Positions 1 to 6,232 of a stretch of DNA of 6,386 bases are shown here, in pieces. This stretch comes from RYN-433 sp036558265 (GTDB lineage: Bacteria; Planctomycetota; Phycisphaerae; Tepidisphaerales; Tepidisphaeraceae): NCBI GenBank assembly GCA_036558265.1, contig DATBFY010000402.1:1-6386 (forward strand), given 5' to 3'. Position 1 is the first letter of the stretch. Each line of letters starts with the position of its first letter. The position numbers and the translations under genes are program-made. The notes below the pieces were generated by a model. That model worked only from the letters and a program-made list of their open reading frames with translations, was not told the origin of the DNA and did no database searches.

Positions 1-28
1 TCTTCCATCCTCCATCTTCCATCTTCTC
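1..28. repeat. Degenerate 7-bp tandem repeat (TCTTCCA on plus, TGGAAGA on minus)
   Basis: Four heptamers stand in a row: TCTTCCA, TCCTCCA, TCTTCCA and TCTTCTC. The array starts at or before the left edge, so its true length is unknown. It lies inside the open frame of the RND exporter and encodes the polar, Lys/Glu/Asp/Trp-containing stretch just after a membrane segment. Its AT-richer, low-complexity composition differs from the GC-rich surroundings. It may be an intergenic-type repeat that reached the coding frame, or the frame may end just outside the window. Confidence 0.7.
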
Positions 29-1405
29 TTTGGTTCGCACGGGGAACAGGGTCAGGAGGGCGGGCAGGAACGTATAGCCGGCCAGGAGGCAGAGGATCAG
101 GCCGCCGCCGGCGATCAGGCCCAGATCGGCGGCGCCTTCGAAATCGGTGAAGAGGGAGACGAGGAATGCGCCGGCGGCGCCCAGGCAGGCGGTGTTGATC
201 GGCGGGCCGACCTGGCGGAAGACGGCGACCCAGATGGTGCGCGGGTCGCGGCGGCGGGTGGCTTCGGCGCGGTAGCGCGAGAGGACCTGGACCAGGTAAT
301 CCATGCCGATGCCGATCAGGGCGAGCAGGAAGACGATCGAGAGGAGGTTCAGCTCGCCCAGGGTCAGCGTGGCCCAGCCGAAGGTCCAGGCGATCCCGAC
401 GCCCAGGGCCAACTCGGCGGCGAGCGCGAGCCAGAGCGAGCGGAGCAGGACGACGATGCCGATGAAGACAGCGGTCAGGGCCACGACCTCGGCGCGGTGA
501 CTGTCCTGGTCGGTCGTGCGCATCTCGTCGGCGTTGAGGGCGGGTCGGCCGGTGACGCCGGCAATGAACTCCGGGTAGGCCGGCATCGCCTCGCGGACGG
601 CGGCGCGCATGGCCTCGACCGACTCCGAGGCGGCGGTCAGGGAGGCGAAATCGACGCGGGGATAGACGCGAATCAGCAGGACGTGATGAGAGCGGTCGGT
701 CTCGTCGGGGAGGTAGTAGTAACCCAGCGCATAGGGGTCGGAGGCGTCGAGGGAGGCCAGGTCGGGCAGGTTGACGGCCTGGCTGGACTGGGTCGCCGGG
801 GCGTTGAGCGTGCGGGTCCAGGATCGGGCGAGCAGCGCCGTGAAGCGCGCTTCGTCGTCGGCGGGGGGGCGAAAGGTGAGCCCGGCGAGAAACTGATCGA
901 GGGGCGTGGGCCCGAGCAGCGCGGTCAGGCGGCTGGGCCGTTCGGCGAAGAGGCGCACGAGCGGAATGAATCGGGTTCGCACCTCCTCAACGGCCTTGCG
1001 CACCTGTGCGGTTTCCTCGAACAACAAGGCCTGTTGACCGAGTTGGTCCAGGGGGATCCTGGCGTCCACCGAGTGGACGTATTGGGTCAGGGCGGAGAGT
1101 CGTTTGGCGATCGCGTCGGCGGCGCCGGTCCATCGGGTAATGGGGACTGACTTTTCGTCTCCCCGGGCGCGGATGAGGACGTAGGCGGCCTCGTTCTCGG
1201 GGAACTTGCGGTCGAATTCCAGAAAGTCGCGGAAGAAGGGGACGTCTTCGGAGAAGAGCTTGTTCTGATCCGAGGAGATGTCCAGTCGCCAGACCGCCAA
1301 GGCGACCGACACGCCCGCCAGCAGCAATGTGACGGCGAGGGTGAGGCGCGGGTGGGTGACGACCAGGAGTACGAATCGCAGGATGGGGTGGTGCCGACGT
1401 GCCAT
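1..1405 (-). CDS. hpnN: HpnN-like RND-superfamily (MMPL) hopanoid exporter, N-terminal half, cut by the left edge
   Basis: The minus-strand frame opens with ATG at 1405 and stays open for 468 codons to the window edge, so the C-terminal half is missing (the family usually has roughly 850-900 residues). A first membrane segment lies at about residues 21-40. A large periplasmic domain follows to about 300, then five membrane segments at about 307-321, 324-344, 352-372, 401-419 and 428-453. The fourth holds the motif GIGMDYLVQVLSRYR with D369 and Y370, the Asp-Tyr pair typical of MmpL/HpnN proteins and linked to proton coupling. FEGAADLGLIAGGG (422-435) and FLPALL (446-451) are also family-typical. 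RND proteins of this class are inner-membrane, proton-driven lipid exporters, and HpnN moves hopanoids to the outer membrane. The start lies 5 nt after the aminotransferase stop, which suggests an operon. The RND/MMPL class is certain; the HpnN name also rests on the neighbours. The last visible residues (KEKMEDGGWK) come from a 7-bp tandem repeat and may lie in the cytoplasmic loop or near an early end. Confidence 0.85.
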   Translation of the reverse strand, partial: MARRHHPILRFVLLVVTHPRLTLAVTLLLAGVSVALAVWRLDISSDQNKLFSEDVPFFRDFLEFDRKFPENEAAYVLIRARGDEKSVPITRWTGAADAIAKRLSALTQYVHSVDARIPLDQLGQQALLFEETAQVRKAVEEVRTRFIPLVRLFAERPSRLTALLGPTPLDQFLAGLTFRPPADDEARFTALLARSWTRTLNAPATQSSQAVNLPDLASLDASDPYALGYYYLPDETDRSHHVLLIRVYPRVDFASLTAASESVEAMRAAVREAMPAYPEFIAGVTGRPALNADEMRTTDQDSHRAEVVALTAVFIGIVVLLRSLWLALAAELALGVGIAWTFGWATLTLGELNLLSIVFLLALIGIGMDYLVQVLSRYRAEATRRRDPRTIWVAVFRQVGPPINTACLGAAGAFLVSLFTDFEGAADLGLIAGGGLILCLLAGYTFLPALLTLFPVRTKEKMEDGGWK

Positions 1406-1410
1406 GTGGC

Positions 1411-2796
1411 TCAGGCGAACATCGTCCGCTTGGCGAGCCCGCTGACCGTGTCCCACGCCGCTCCGGGGAACCGCTCGGTGTCGGCAAGCACGTCCTTCAT
1501 GGCCGAGAGGAAGACGTCGAGGTCATCCTTCGTGATCGTGATCGGCGGGAGGAACTTGATGACCTCGGTGTGGTACCCGGCCACCTGCGCCAGGATGTGG
1601 TGCTTCTGGAGCAGCGGGATGATGATCATCTGTCCGAAGACGCCGAAGTTCAGCTTGTGGAGCATGTCCCAGGCCATCTTGAGCTTGAAACTGTCCTTGG
1701 GGCGGGCGAAGTCGATGGCGAACATGAGGCCCTTGCCGCGGACGTCAGAGACGAACGGGCAATCCTTGGAAAGCTCGCGGAGCTTGGTGATGACGTATTG
1801 GCCCAAGGTCGCGGCGTTCTCGCAGAGCTTGTCTTCTTCAATCACGTGCAGGGTCGCCAGGGCGGCGGCCATGGCCAGGTCGTTCTGACCGAAGGTGTTG
1901 GAGTGGACGACGCAGCGTTCCATGGAGTTGAAGACGCAGTCCATGATCTTCGGTCGGGTGATGACCGCGCCGACGGGGACGTAGCCGCCCGAGAGGGCCT
2001 TGGCGGTGCAGACGATGTCGGGCTCGACGCTTGGCCAGTGCTGGAAGCAGAACCACTTGCCGGTGCGTCCCAGGCCCGACTGCACCTCGTCGATGACCAG
2101 GAGGGTGCCATATTTGTTGCACAGGCGCTGGGCTTCGGCAAGGTAGCCGTCGGCGACGACCTCGCAGGACTTGCCCTGGACGGGTTCGACGACGAAGGCG
2201 GCGGCGCGTTTGCTGCTGAGGGCGGCTTCGAGGGCGGGCAGGTCGTTGAAGGGGATCCTGCGCGTGCCGGGGAGCAGGTCGCCGAAGCGCTCGCGGAAGA
2301 AGTCGGCGCCGTTGAGGGAGAGCGAGCCGGTGGTCAGGCCGTGGAACGCGTGGTCGCAGTAGACGATCTCGCCGCGGTTGGTGGCGCAGCGGGCGAATTT
2401 GATGGCGGTTTCGATGGTTTCGGTACCGCTATTGCAGAAGAAGACGCGGGTGAGGGCGGGGTGGGTGATCTGGCAGAGCTTTTCGGCGACCAGGCCGGAC
2501 AATAGGGAGCAGTCCATTCGCACGAGGTTAGGTGAATCGGTCGCGATCAGTTGCTGGAGGATGGCTTTGACTTTGGGGTGATTGCGACCCAGGGCGAAGA
2601 CGCCCCATCCGGTGAGCAGGTCGAGGTACTTGTTGCCGCTGGCGTCCCAGAGATAGCACCCCTCGCCACGGACATAGCTCTTGTCGAAGCCGATGGCCTT
2701 CAACATCTTGACGAAGACAGGGTTGACGTGCTGTCGGTGAAGTTCGTACTGGCGGCCTTGCTGGAGTTGAAGCCAGGCCATGAAATTCTCGTGCAT
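1411..2796 (-). CDS. hpnO: Class III PLP-dependent aminotransferase, HpnO-like (aminobacteriohopanetriol synthesis)
   Basis: The 461-residue protein has the full fold-type I class III signature. SGTET at 123-127 binds the PLP phosphate, and HAFHG at 149-153 carries the aromatic residue that stacks on the ring. EPVQG lies at 204-208. DEVQSGLGRTG starts at 236, with D236 contacting the pyridine nitrogen. TAKALSGGY carries the Schiff-base lysine K266, and TFGQND (301-306) is the usual Thr-containing phosphate contact. All catalytic residues are present. The sequence alone fits the acetylornithine/GABA/diaminobutyrate aminotransferase family. The HpnO call (amino transfer to the terminal carbon of the bacteriohopane side chain) comes from its place between an HpnN-like exporter and a squalene-hopene cyclase. 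The exporter gene starts 5 nt downstream. No Shine-Dalgarno precedes the ATG at 2796 (it is preceded by CCGCCCCCC), but TATAAT lies 9 nt upstream, so the mRNA may be nearly leaderless. A second ATG at codon 6 (2781), preceded by GAGAA, is the alternative start. Confidence 0.8.
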   Translation of the reverse strand: MHENFMAWLQLQQGRQYELHRQHVNPVFVKMLKAIGFDKSYVRGEGCYLWDASGNKYLDLLTGWGVFALGRNHPKVKAILQQLIATDSPNLVRMDCSLLSGLVAEKLCQITHPALTRVFFCNSGTETIETAIKFARCATNRGEIVYCDHAFHGLTTGSLSLNGADFFRERFGDLLPGTRRIPFNDLPALEAALSSKRAAAFVVEPVQGKSCEVVADGYLAEAQRLCNKYGTLLVIDEVQSGLGRTGKWFCFQHWPSVEPDIVCTAKALSGGYVPVGAVITRPKIMDCVFNSMERCVVHSNTFGQNDLAMAAALATLHVIEEDKLCENAATLGQYVITKLRELSKDCPFVSDVRGKGLMFAIDFARPKDSFKLKMAWDMLHKLNFGVFGQMIIIPLLQKHHILAQVAGYHTEVIKFLPPITITKDDLDVFLSAMKDVLADTERFPGAAWDTVSGLAKRTMFA

Positions 2797-2799
2797 GGG

Positions 2800-2834
2800 G
2801 GGCGGATTATAGCGGACGGGGCGAATATCCGCCC
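2800..2834. repeat. 8-bp perfect inverted repeat over the aminotransferase promoter (operator candidate)
   Basis: GGGCGGAT at 2800-2807 is the exact reverse complement of ATCCGCCC at 2827-2834, with a 19-bp spacer, so the arm centres are 27 bp apart. One arm overlaps the downstream end of the putative TATAAT and the predicted start of transcription. The other covers the -35 position. That is where a repressor or activator dimer would act, but no regulator can be named. Confidence 0.4.
2806..2811 (-). promoter_or_regulatory. Consensus -10 box (TATAAT) for the aminotransferase/RND operon
   Basis: Reading the minus strand, a perfect TATAAT runs from 2811 to 2806, followed by CCGCCCCCC and then the aminotransferase ATG. 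Transcription would be expected to begin about 2-4 nt before the ATG, giving an almost leaderless message. No TTGACA-like -35 is found at 17 bp: that position (2834-2829) reads GGGCGG and is occupied by one arm of an inverted repeat. An activator-dependent promoter or a chance match are both possible. Confidence 0.45.
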
Positions 2835-2884
2835 TGTGGGGGAGGCCCTTTTGCCATCACGGGTTGCGTCAAGCGCAGCGATAG

Positions 2885-2900
2885 TTGCCGAGATTGGCAA
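2885..2900. promoter_or_regulatory. Operator-like palindrome TTGCC-N6-GGCAA
   Basis: The 5-bp arms TTGCC (2885-2889) and GGCAA (2896-2900) flank a 6-bp spacer, giving a 16-bp palindrome of the size usual for helix-turn-helix dimers. It lies roughly midway between the divergent genes. The match is short enough to arise by chance, so it gains weight only from the other inverted repeats beside it. Confidence 0.25.
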
Positions 2901-2914
2901 AGGCGTGGTAAGTT

Positions 2915-2941
2915 TCCCGTTGCTTACACACACCAACGGGA
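2915..2941. repeat. 8-bp perfect inverted repeat with 11-nt spacer (hairpin or operator) upstream of the cyclase
   Basis: TCCCGTTG at 2915-2922 is the exact reverse complement of CAACGGGA at 2934-2941, separated by CTTACACACAC. In RNA this would make a compact 8-bp hairpin in the cyclase leader. No T-run follows, so it does not look like an intrinsic terminator. It is followed at once by GGAGGA (2943-2948), but no start codon stands at a useful distance from that. Confidence 0.4.
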
Positions 2942-2961
2942 TGGAGGAATCTCCGCTGGTG

Positions 2962-2987
2962 GCGCAATGATGCGCACGGATTGCGCA
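2962..2987. repeat. Inverted repeat GCGCAAT-N11-ATTGCGC with three phased GCGCA direct repeats
   Basis: GCGCAAT (2962-2968) and ATTGCGC (2980-2986) form a perfect 7-bp inverted repeat with an 11-bp spacer. Within the same span GCGCA occurs three times, at 2962, 2972 and 2983, that is every 10-11 bp or about one helical turn. A fourth GCGCA lies at 2873. This is the pattern expected for cooperative protein binding to one DNA face. It overlaps the most upstream possible cyclase start (TTG, 2981), which would make more sense if translation really begins further down. Confidence 0.35.
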
Positions 2988-4963
2988 GGATTTACAGCAG
3001 GTCATGTGAAGTGGTTGTGAAGACTTCAGCCAGCGTCGGAGTTTCCGCAAAGTCACACCGGGCTCAAGTGGTGCGGGTGGACGTTTCCACCCCGACGCGG
3101 GTGCGCGTCGATCAACCGCTGGAGCGCGCCAAGGCGGCGCTGGTCGACAAGCAGCATCCGGACGGGTACTGGGTGGGCGAGCTCCAGGGGGACAGCATCC
3201 TGGAATCGGAATACATCCTGCTCAAGTTCATCCTGGAGCAGGACGACGACCCGGAACTGCCGCGGATCGCGAACTACCTGCGATCCCTGCAACAGGCGGA
3301 TGGGGGATGGAACATGTATCCGGGGGGCGCCGCGGACCTTTCGGGGACGGTTAAGGCCTACTTCGCGCTGAAACTGGTCGGAGACGACCCGGATTCACCC
3401 CACATGGTGGCTGCGCGGGACTGCGTCAAGCGGTTGGGGGGGGCCGAGCGGTGCAACAGTTTTTCGAGCTTCTACCTCGCTGCCCTGGGTCAGGTGAGTT
3501 ACGACGCGTGCCCGGCCATCCCGCCGGAGATCGTGCTGCTGCCGCAGTGGTTGTACTTCAACCTGTACGCAGTGTCGGCGTGGACGCGGACGATGATTCT
3601 GCCCCTGGCGATCGTCAGCACGCTGCGGCCGGTGCGCAAACTCCCGCCGGAGAAGGGGATCGCCGAGCTGTTCACGCAGAACTTCCGCGAGGCGGGAGGG
3701 TTGGGGCTGCCGCGGAGCTGGCGCGAGCTGTTCATGGTGTTCGATCGATTGCTCAAGCTCTATCACCTTCGGCCGATCGACGGGCTGCGGCAGAAGGCGA
3801 TCAAGGAAGCGGAGCGATGGCTCCTGGATCACCTGGAGGACACGGACGGGCTGGGCGCGATCTTCCCGCCGATGGTTTACATCCTGATCGCGTTCAAGAC
3901 GCTGGGGTACGCGGATGACGACCCGCGCGTGCTGGCGGCGCACCAGCACCTGAGGGACCTGTTCATCCGGGAGGGGGATTCGATCCGGATCCAGCCGTGC
4001 CACTCGCCGGTGTGGGACACCGGGCTGGCGCTGCACGGGCTTGCGGAGGCGGAGCTGGCGCCGGAGTCGGCGGCGGCGAAGCGGGCGACGGCGTGGTTGC
4101 TGTCGAAGGAATGCCGGGTGGCGTCGGACTGGCGGCGGAACTGCCCGGACGTGGAACCATCGGGCTGGTACTTCGAGTTCCAGAACCCGCACTACCCGGA
4201 TGTGGACGACACGGCGATGGTGTCGATGGCGCTGAAGCGCGCGGGTGGCGAGGCGGCTTCAGCGGCCGTGACCCGCGGCATCAACTGGCTGCTGGCGATG
4301 CAGAACGACGACGGGGGGTGGGCGGCGTTTGACCGGACGCGCAACCGCGAGATCCTCGAACACGTGCCGTTCGCGGATCACAACGCGATGCAGGACCCGT
4401 CGTGCCCGGACATCACGGGACGGGTGCTGGAGTGCCTGGGACATAACGGGTTCAAAGCGGATCACCCGGTGTGCCGGCGGGCCATCGCGTTTATCCGGTC
4501 CAGGCAAGAGGCGGAAGGCTGCTGGTTTGGGCGGTGGGGCGTCAACTACATCTACGGCACGTGGCAGGTGCTGGTGGGATTGCGATCGATCGAGCTGGAC
4601 ATGAGCGCTTCGTGGGTGCGGCAGGCGGCGGATTGGCTGCGCAACTGCCAGAAACCTGATGGGAGCTGGGGGGAAACGTGCGACACGTACGAGGATCCCT
4701 CACTGAAAGGAACGGGACACGCGACGCCGTCGCAGACGGCATGGGGCGCGATGGGGGTGATGGCGGTGGCGGGGCCGGACGATCCGGCCGTTCAACGCGC
4801 GATGGCGTGGCTTTGCGAGAACCAGTCGGACGACGGCGCGTGGGAGGAGCACTTCTACACGGGTACGGGGTTCCCGCGCGTGTTCTATCTCAAGTACCAC
4901 CTGTACCGACATTATTTTCCGCTAACGGCACTGGCGAGATACCGACGGATGACGGCACAATAG
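2981..4963 (+). CDS. shc: Squalene-hopene cyclase
   Basis: The 660-residue protein has the normal length and motif order of bacterial squalene-hopene cyclases, which fold squalene to hopene at the cytoplasmic membrane face. The catalytic motif is PDVDDTAM (406-413); D409 corresponds to the proton-donating Asp of the DXDD box. QW repeats are visible at QQADGGWNMYPGG (104-116), QNDDGGWAAF (441-450), RQEAEGCWFGRWG (508-520), QKPDGSWGE (557-565) and NQSDDGAW (614-621). VNYIYGTW (521-528) and GTGFPRVFYL (628-637) are also diagnostic. The start is uncertain. The frame has no ATG upstream; TTG at 2981 is the longest choice, without a clear ribosome site. GTG at 3011 follows AGG (2999-3001) by 9 nt and looks better, and GTG at 3017, 3068 or 3071 are also possible. 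About the first 45 residues carry no family motif. It is divergent from the aminotransferase and 75 nt ahead of the acyltransferase, probably in one operon. A G8 run at 3436-3443 lies in frame without disrupting it. Confidence 0.96.
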   Translation: MRRIYSRSCEVVVKTSASVGVSAKSHRAQVVRVDVSTPTRVRVDQPLERAKAALVDKQHPDGYWVGELQGDSILESEYILLKFILEQDDDPELPRIANYLRSLQQADGGWNMYPGGAADLSGTVKAYFALKLVGDDPDSPHMVAARDCVKRLGGAERCNSFSSFYLAALGQVSYDACPAIPPEIVLLPQWLYFNLYAVSAWTRTMILPLAIVSTLRPVRKLPPEKGIAELFTQNFREAGGLGLPRSWRELFMVFDRLLKLYHLRPIDGLRQKAIKEAERWLLDHLEDTDGLGAIFPPMVYILIAFKTLGYADDDPRVLAAHQHLRDLFIREGDSIRIQPCHSPVWDTGLALHGLAEAELAPESAAAKRATAWLLSKECRVASDWRRNCPDVEPSGWYFEFQNPHYPDVDDTAMVSMALKRAGGEAASAAVTRGINWLLAMQNDDGGWAAFDRTRNREILEHVPFADHNAMQDPSCPDITGRVLECLGHNGFKADHPVCRRAIAFIRSRQEAEGCWFGRWGVNYIYGTWQVLVGLRSIELDMSASWVRQAADWLRNCQKPDGSWGETCDTYEDPSLKGTGHATPSQTAWGAMGVMAVAGPDDPAVQRAMAWLCENQSDDGAWEEHFYTGTGFPRVFYLKYHLYRHYFPLTALARYRRMTAQ

Positions 4964-5019
4964 GGTGCGCGGCGACGTCAGCACTGAAGGGCCCGAACGT
5001 GCGCGAGCGCCGCGTCACC
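4964..5019 (+). other. Imperfect stem-loop between the cyclase and acyltransferase genes
   Basis: Directly after the cyclase stop, GGTG-CGCGGCG (4964-4974) can pair with CGCCGCG-T-CACC (5008-5019): 11 base pairs with one bulged base and a 33-nt loop. The loop itself contains GGGCCC. There is no T-run after it, so it is not a standard terminator. It could modulate read-through, RNA decay or exposure of the next ribosome site, or be chance pairing in GC-rich DNA. Confidence 0.35.
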
Positions 5020-5038
5020 GGACCCAAGAGCCGCGCGA

Positions 5039-6232
5039 ATGGCGTCCCAATTTGTTCAGAAGTTCATCACCTCCCACGGGTCGGTTGTCAGCGCCACGCG
5101 CGAGCAGGTGGAAGCGTGTCCGGCATGGCGCGCGGCGTTCGCCGATCACCGACAGGATCACCGCTACTACCGGATCGTCGAGGACACGATTCGCGAGGGG
5201 TTCGAATATCGCTACCTGGTGATCGAGGACGCGGCCGGGACGGCGCGCGCGGTGCAGCCGTATTTCCTGGTGGATCAGGATCTCCTGGGCGGCGCGGCGG
5301 CTTCGCTGCGCGGCGTGGTGGCGCCGCTGCGACGGTTGTACCCGCGGCTCTTTCACATGCGGACGATGATGGTGGGGTGCGCCGCGGGCGAAGGACATCT
5401 TGACGGGGATCACAACGGCAAGGCGACGTGGGTCGCGGCGTGCCTGCATGGGGCGCTGCGGAGGTGCGCCAGGTCGCACGGCGCTTCGCTGATCGTGATG
5501 AAGGAGTTCGGGTCGGCTTACCGGGGCGCGATGGCGTGCATGTCGAACGACGGTTACGCGCGGTTGCCGAGCTTTCCGATGACCCGGCTGCGGATCGACG
5601 GATATGAGGACTTCGAGTCGTACGTGTCGGGGTTGAGCAGGAATGCGCGCAAGAGCCTGCGCCGGAACTTACGACGGGCGGAGGCGGGCGGACCGATCGA
5701 GATGCAGGTGGTGGACGACGTGACGCCGTGGATCGACGAGGTCTACCCGTTATACCTGCAGGTGTTCGAGCGGGCGGCGCTGCGGTTCGAGAAGCTGACG
5801 AAGGCGTACATGTGCCGGCTGGGGCGGGAGATGCCGGAGCAGGTGCGGTTCTTCATCTGGCGACGGGAGGGTCGGGCGATCGCGTTCGCGCTGACGATGG
5901 TCAAGGGGGATACGCTGCACGACCTTTACCTGGGGATGGACTATCCGCTGGCATTGGAACTGCACCTGTACTTCTACACGTTTCGGGACGTGCTGAAGTG
6001 GGCGATGGGCGAGGGGCTGCGGTGGTACTGCAGCACATCGCTCGGATATGATCCGAAGCTGCGGCTGGGGTGCGAACTGGCGCCTTTGGACCTGTACGTG
6101 AGGCATCGCTCATCGGTGGCGAATTTTTTCATGAAGCGGATCCTGCCCTGGCTCGAGCCGACGCGACATGAGAAGTCGCTGCGCGGGTTTTCGAATTATC
6201 ACGAGCTGTGGGGGGACGATGTCGGGCGTTGA
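5039..6232 (+). CDS. GNAT-fold / FemAB-like N-acyltransferase of unknown substrate
   Basis: The 397-residue soluble protein resembles the double-GNAT FemAB/Acetyltransf_6 (PF13480 or COG3146 type) transferases. The N-terminal half (about 1-185) contains a strand-rich segment around EYRYLVIEDAAGTARAVQPY (56-75). It is followed by a linker and the basic helix SGLSRNARKSLRRNLRRAE (198-216), typical of this group. The C-terminal half (about 230-355) has RFFIWRREGRAIAFALTMV (270-288), then HDLYLGMDY (294-302), a helix through LKWAMGEGLRWY, and the closing ELAPLDLYVRHR (346-357). No signal peptide or membrane segment is seen. Known relatives transfer amino-acyl or acyl groups to amines, as in peptidoglycan bridge or lipid modification. 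The substrate here is unknown. Its position after the cyclase, and the aminohopanoid-type aminotransferase across the divergent promoter, make an envelope or aminohopanoid substrate reasonable as inference. ATG at 5039 has a weak AAGAG site 8 nt upstream, and an in-frame TGA at 4985 limits extension. The stop overlaps the next gene. Confidence 0.75.
   Translation: MASQFVQKFITSHGSVVSATREQVEACPAWRAAFADHRQDHRYYRIVEDTIREGFEYRYLVIEDAAGTARAVQPYFLVDQDLLGGAAASLRGVVAPLRRLYPRLFHMRTMMVGCAAGEGHLDGDHNGKATWVAACLHGALRRCARSHGASLIVMKEFGSAYRGAMACMSNDGYARLPSFPMTRLRIDGYEDFESYVSGLSRNARKSLRRNLRRAEAGGPIEMQVVDDVTPWIDEVYPLYLQVFERAALRFEKLTKAYMCRLGREMPEQVRFFIWRREGRAIAFALTMVKGDTLHDLYLGMDYPLALELHLYFYTFRDVLKWAMGEGLRWYCSTSLGYDPKLRLGCELAPLDLYVRHRSSVANFFMKRILPWLEPTRHEKSLRGFSNYHELWGDDVGR

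Noticed and set aside
1..28. CRISPR array or satellite of functional type
   Set aside because: The units are 7 bp and contiguous without spacers, so this is a simple short tandem repeat.
497..1150. Plus-strand open frame of 217 codons opposite the RND exporter
   Set aside because: Gly/Val/Glu-rich translation typical of an antisense shadow in GC-rich DNA. The minus strand encodes a recognisable RND protein over the same bases.
1399..2505. Plus-strand open frame of 368 codons opposite the aminotransferase
   Set aside because: It has no recognisable motif and a biased Gly/Ala/Glu/Asp composition. The minus strand carries all class III aminotransferase motifs.
2885..2914. Possible plus-strand promoter for the cyclase (TTGCCG, 18 bp, extended -10 TGGTAAGTT)
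   Set aside because: The -10 matches only three of six positions and no better pair was found, so the cyclase promoter is left unassigned.
2915..2941. Intrinsic terminator
   Set aside because: The hairpin has a long 11-nt loop, is not GC-dense throughout, and is not followed by a T-run.
3395..4192. Minus-strand open frame of 265 codons within the cyclase
   Set aside because: Arg/Pro/Gln-rich shadow translation; the cyclase on the plus strand is unmistakable.
4678..5403. Plus-strand open frame of 241 codons bridging the cyclase and acyltransferase
   Set aside because: It lies out of frame across two well-supported genes, has low-complexity Gly/Arg composition, and shows no family motif.
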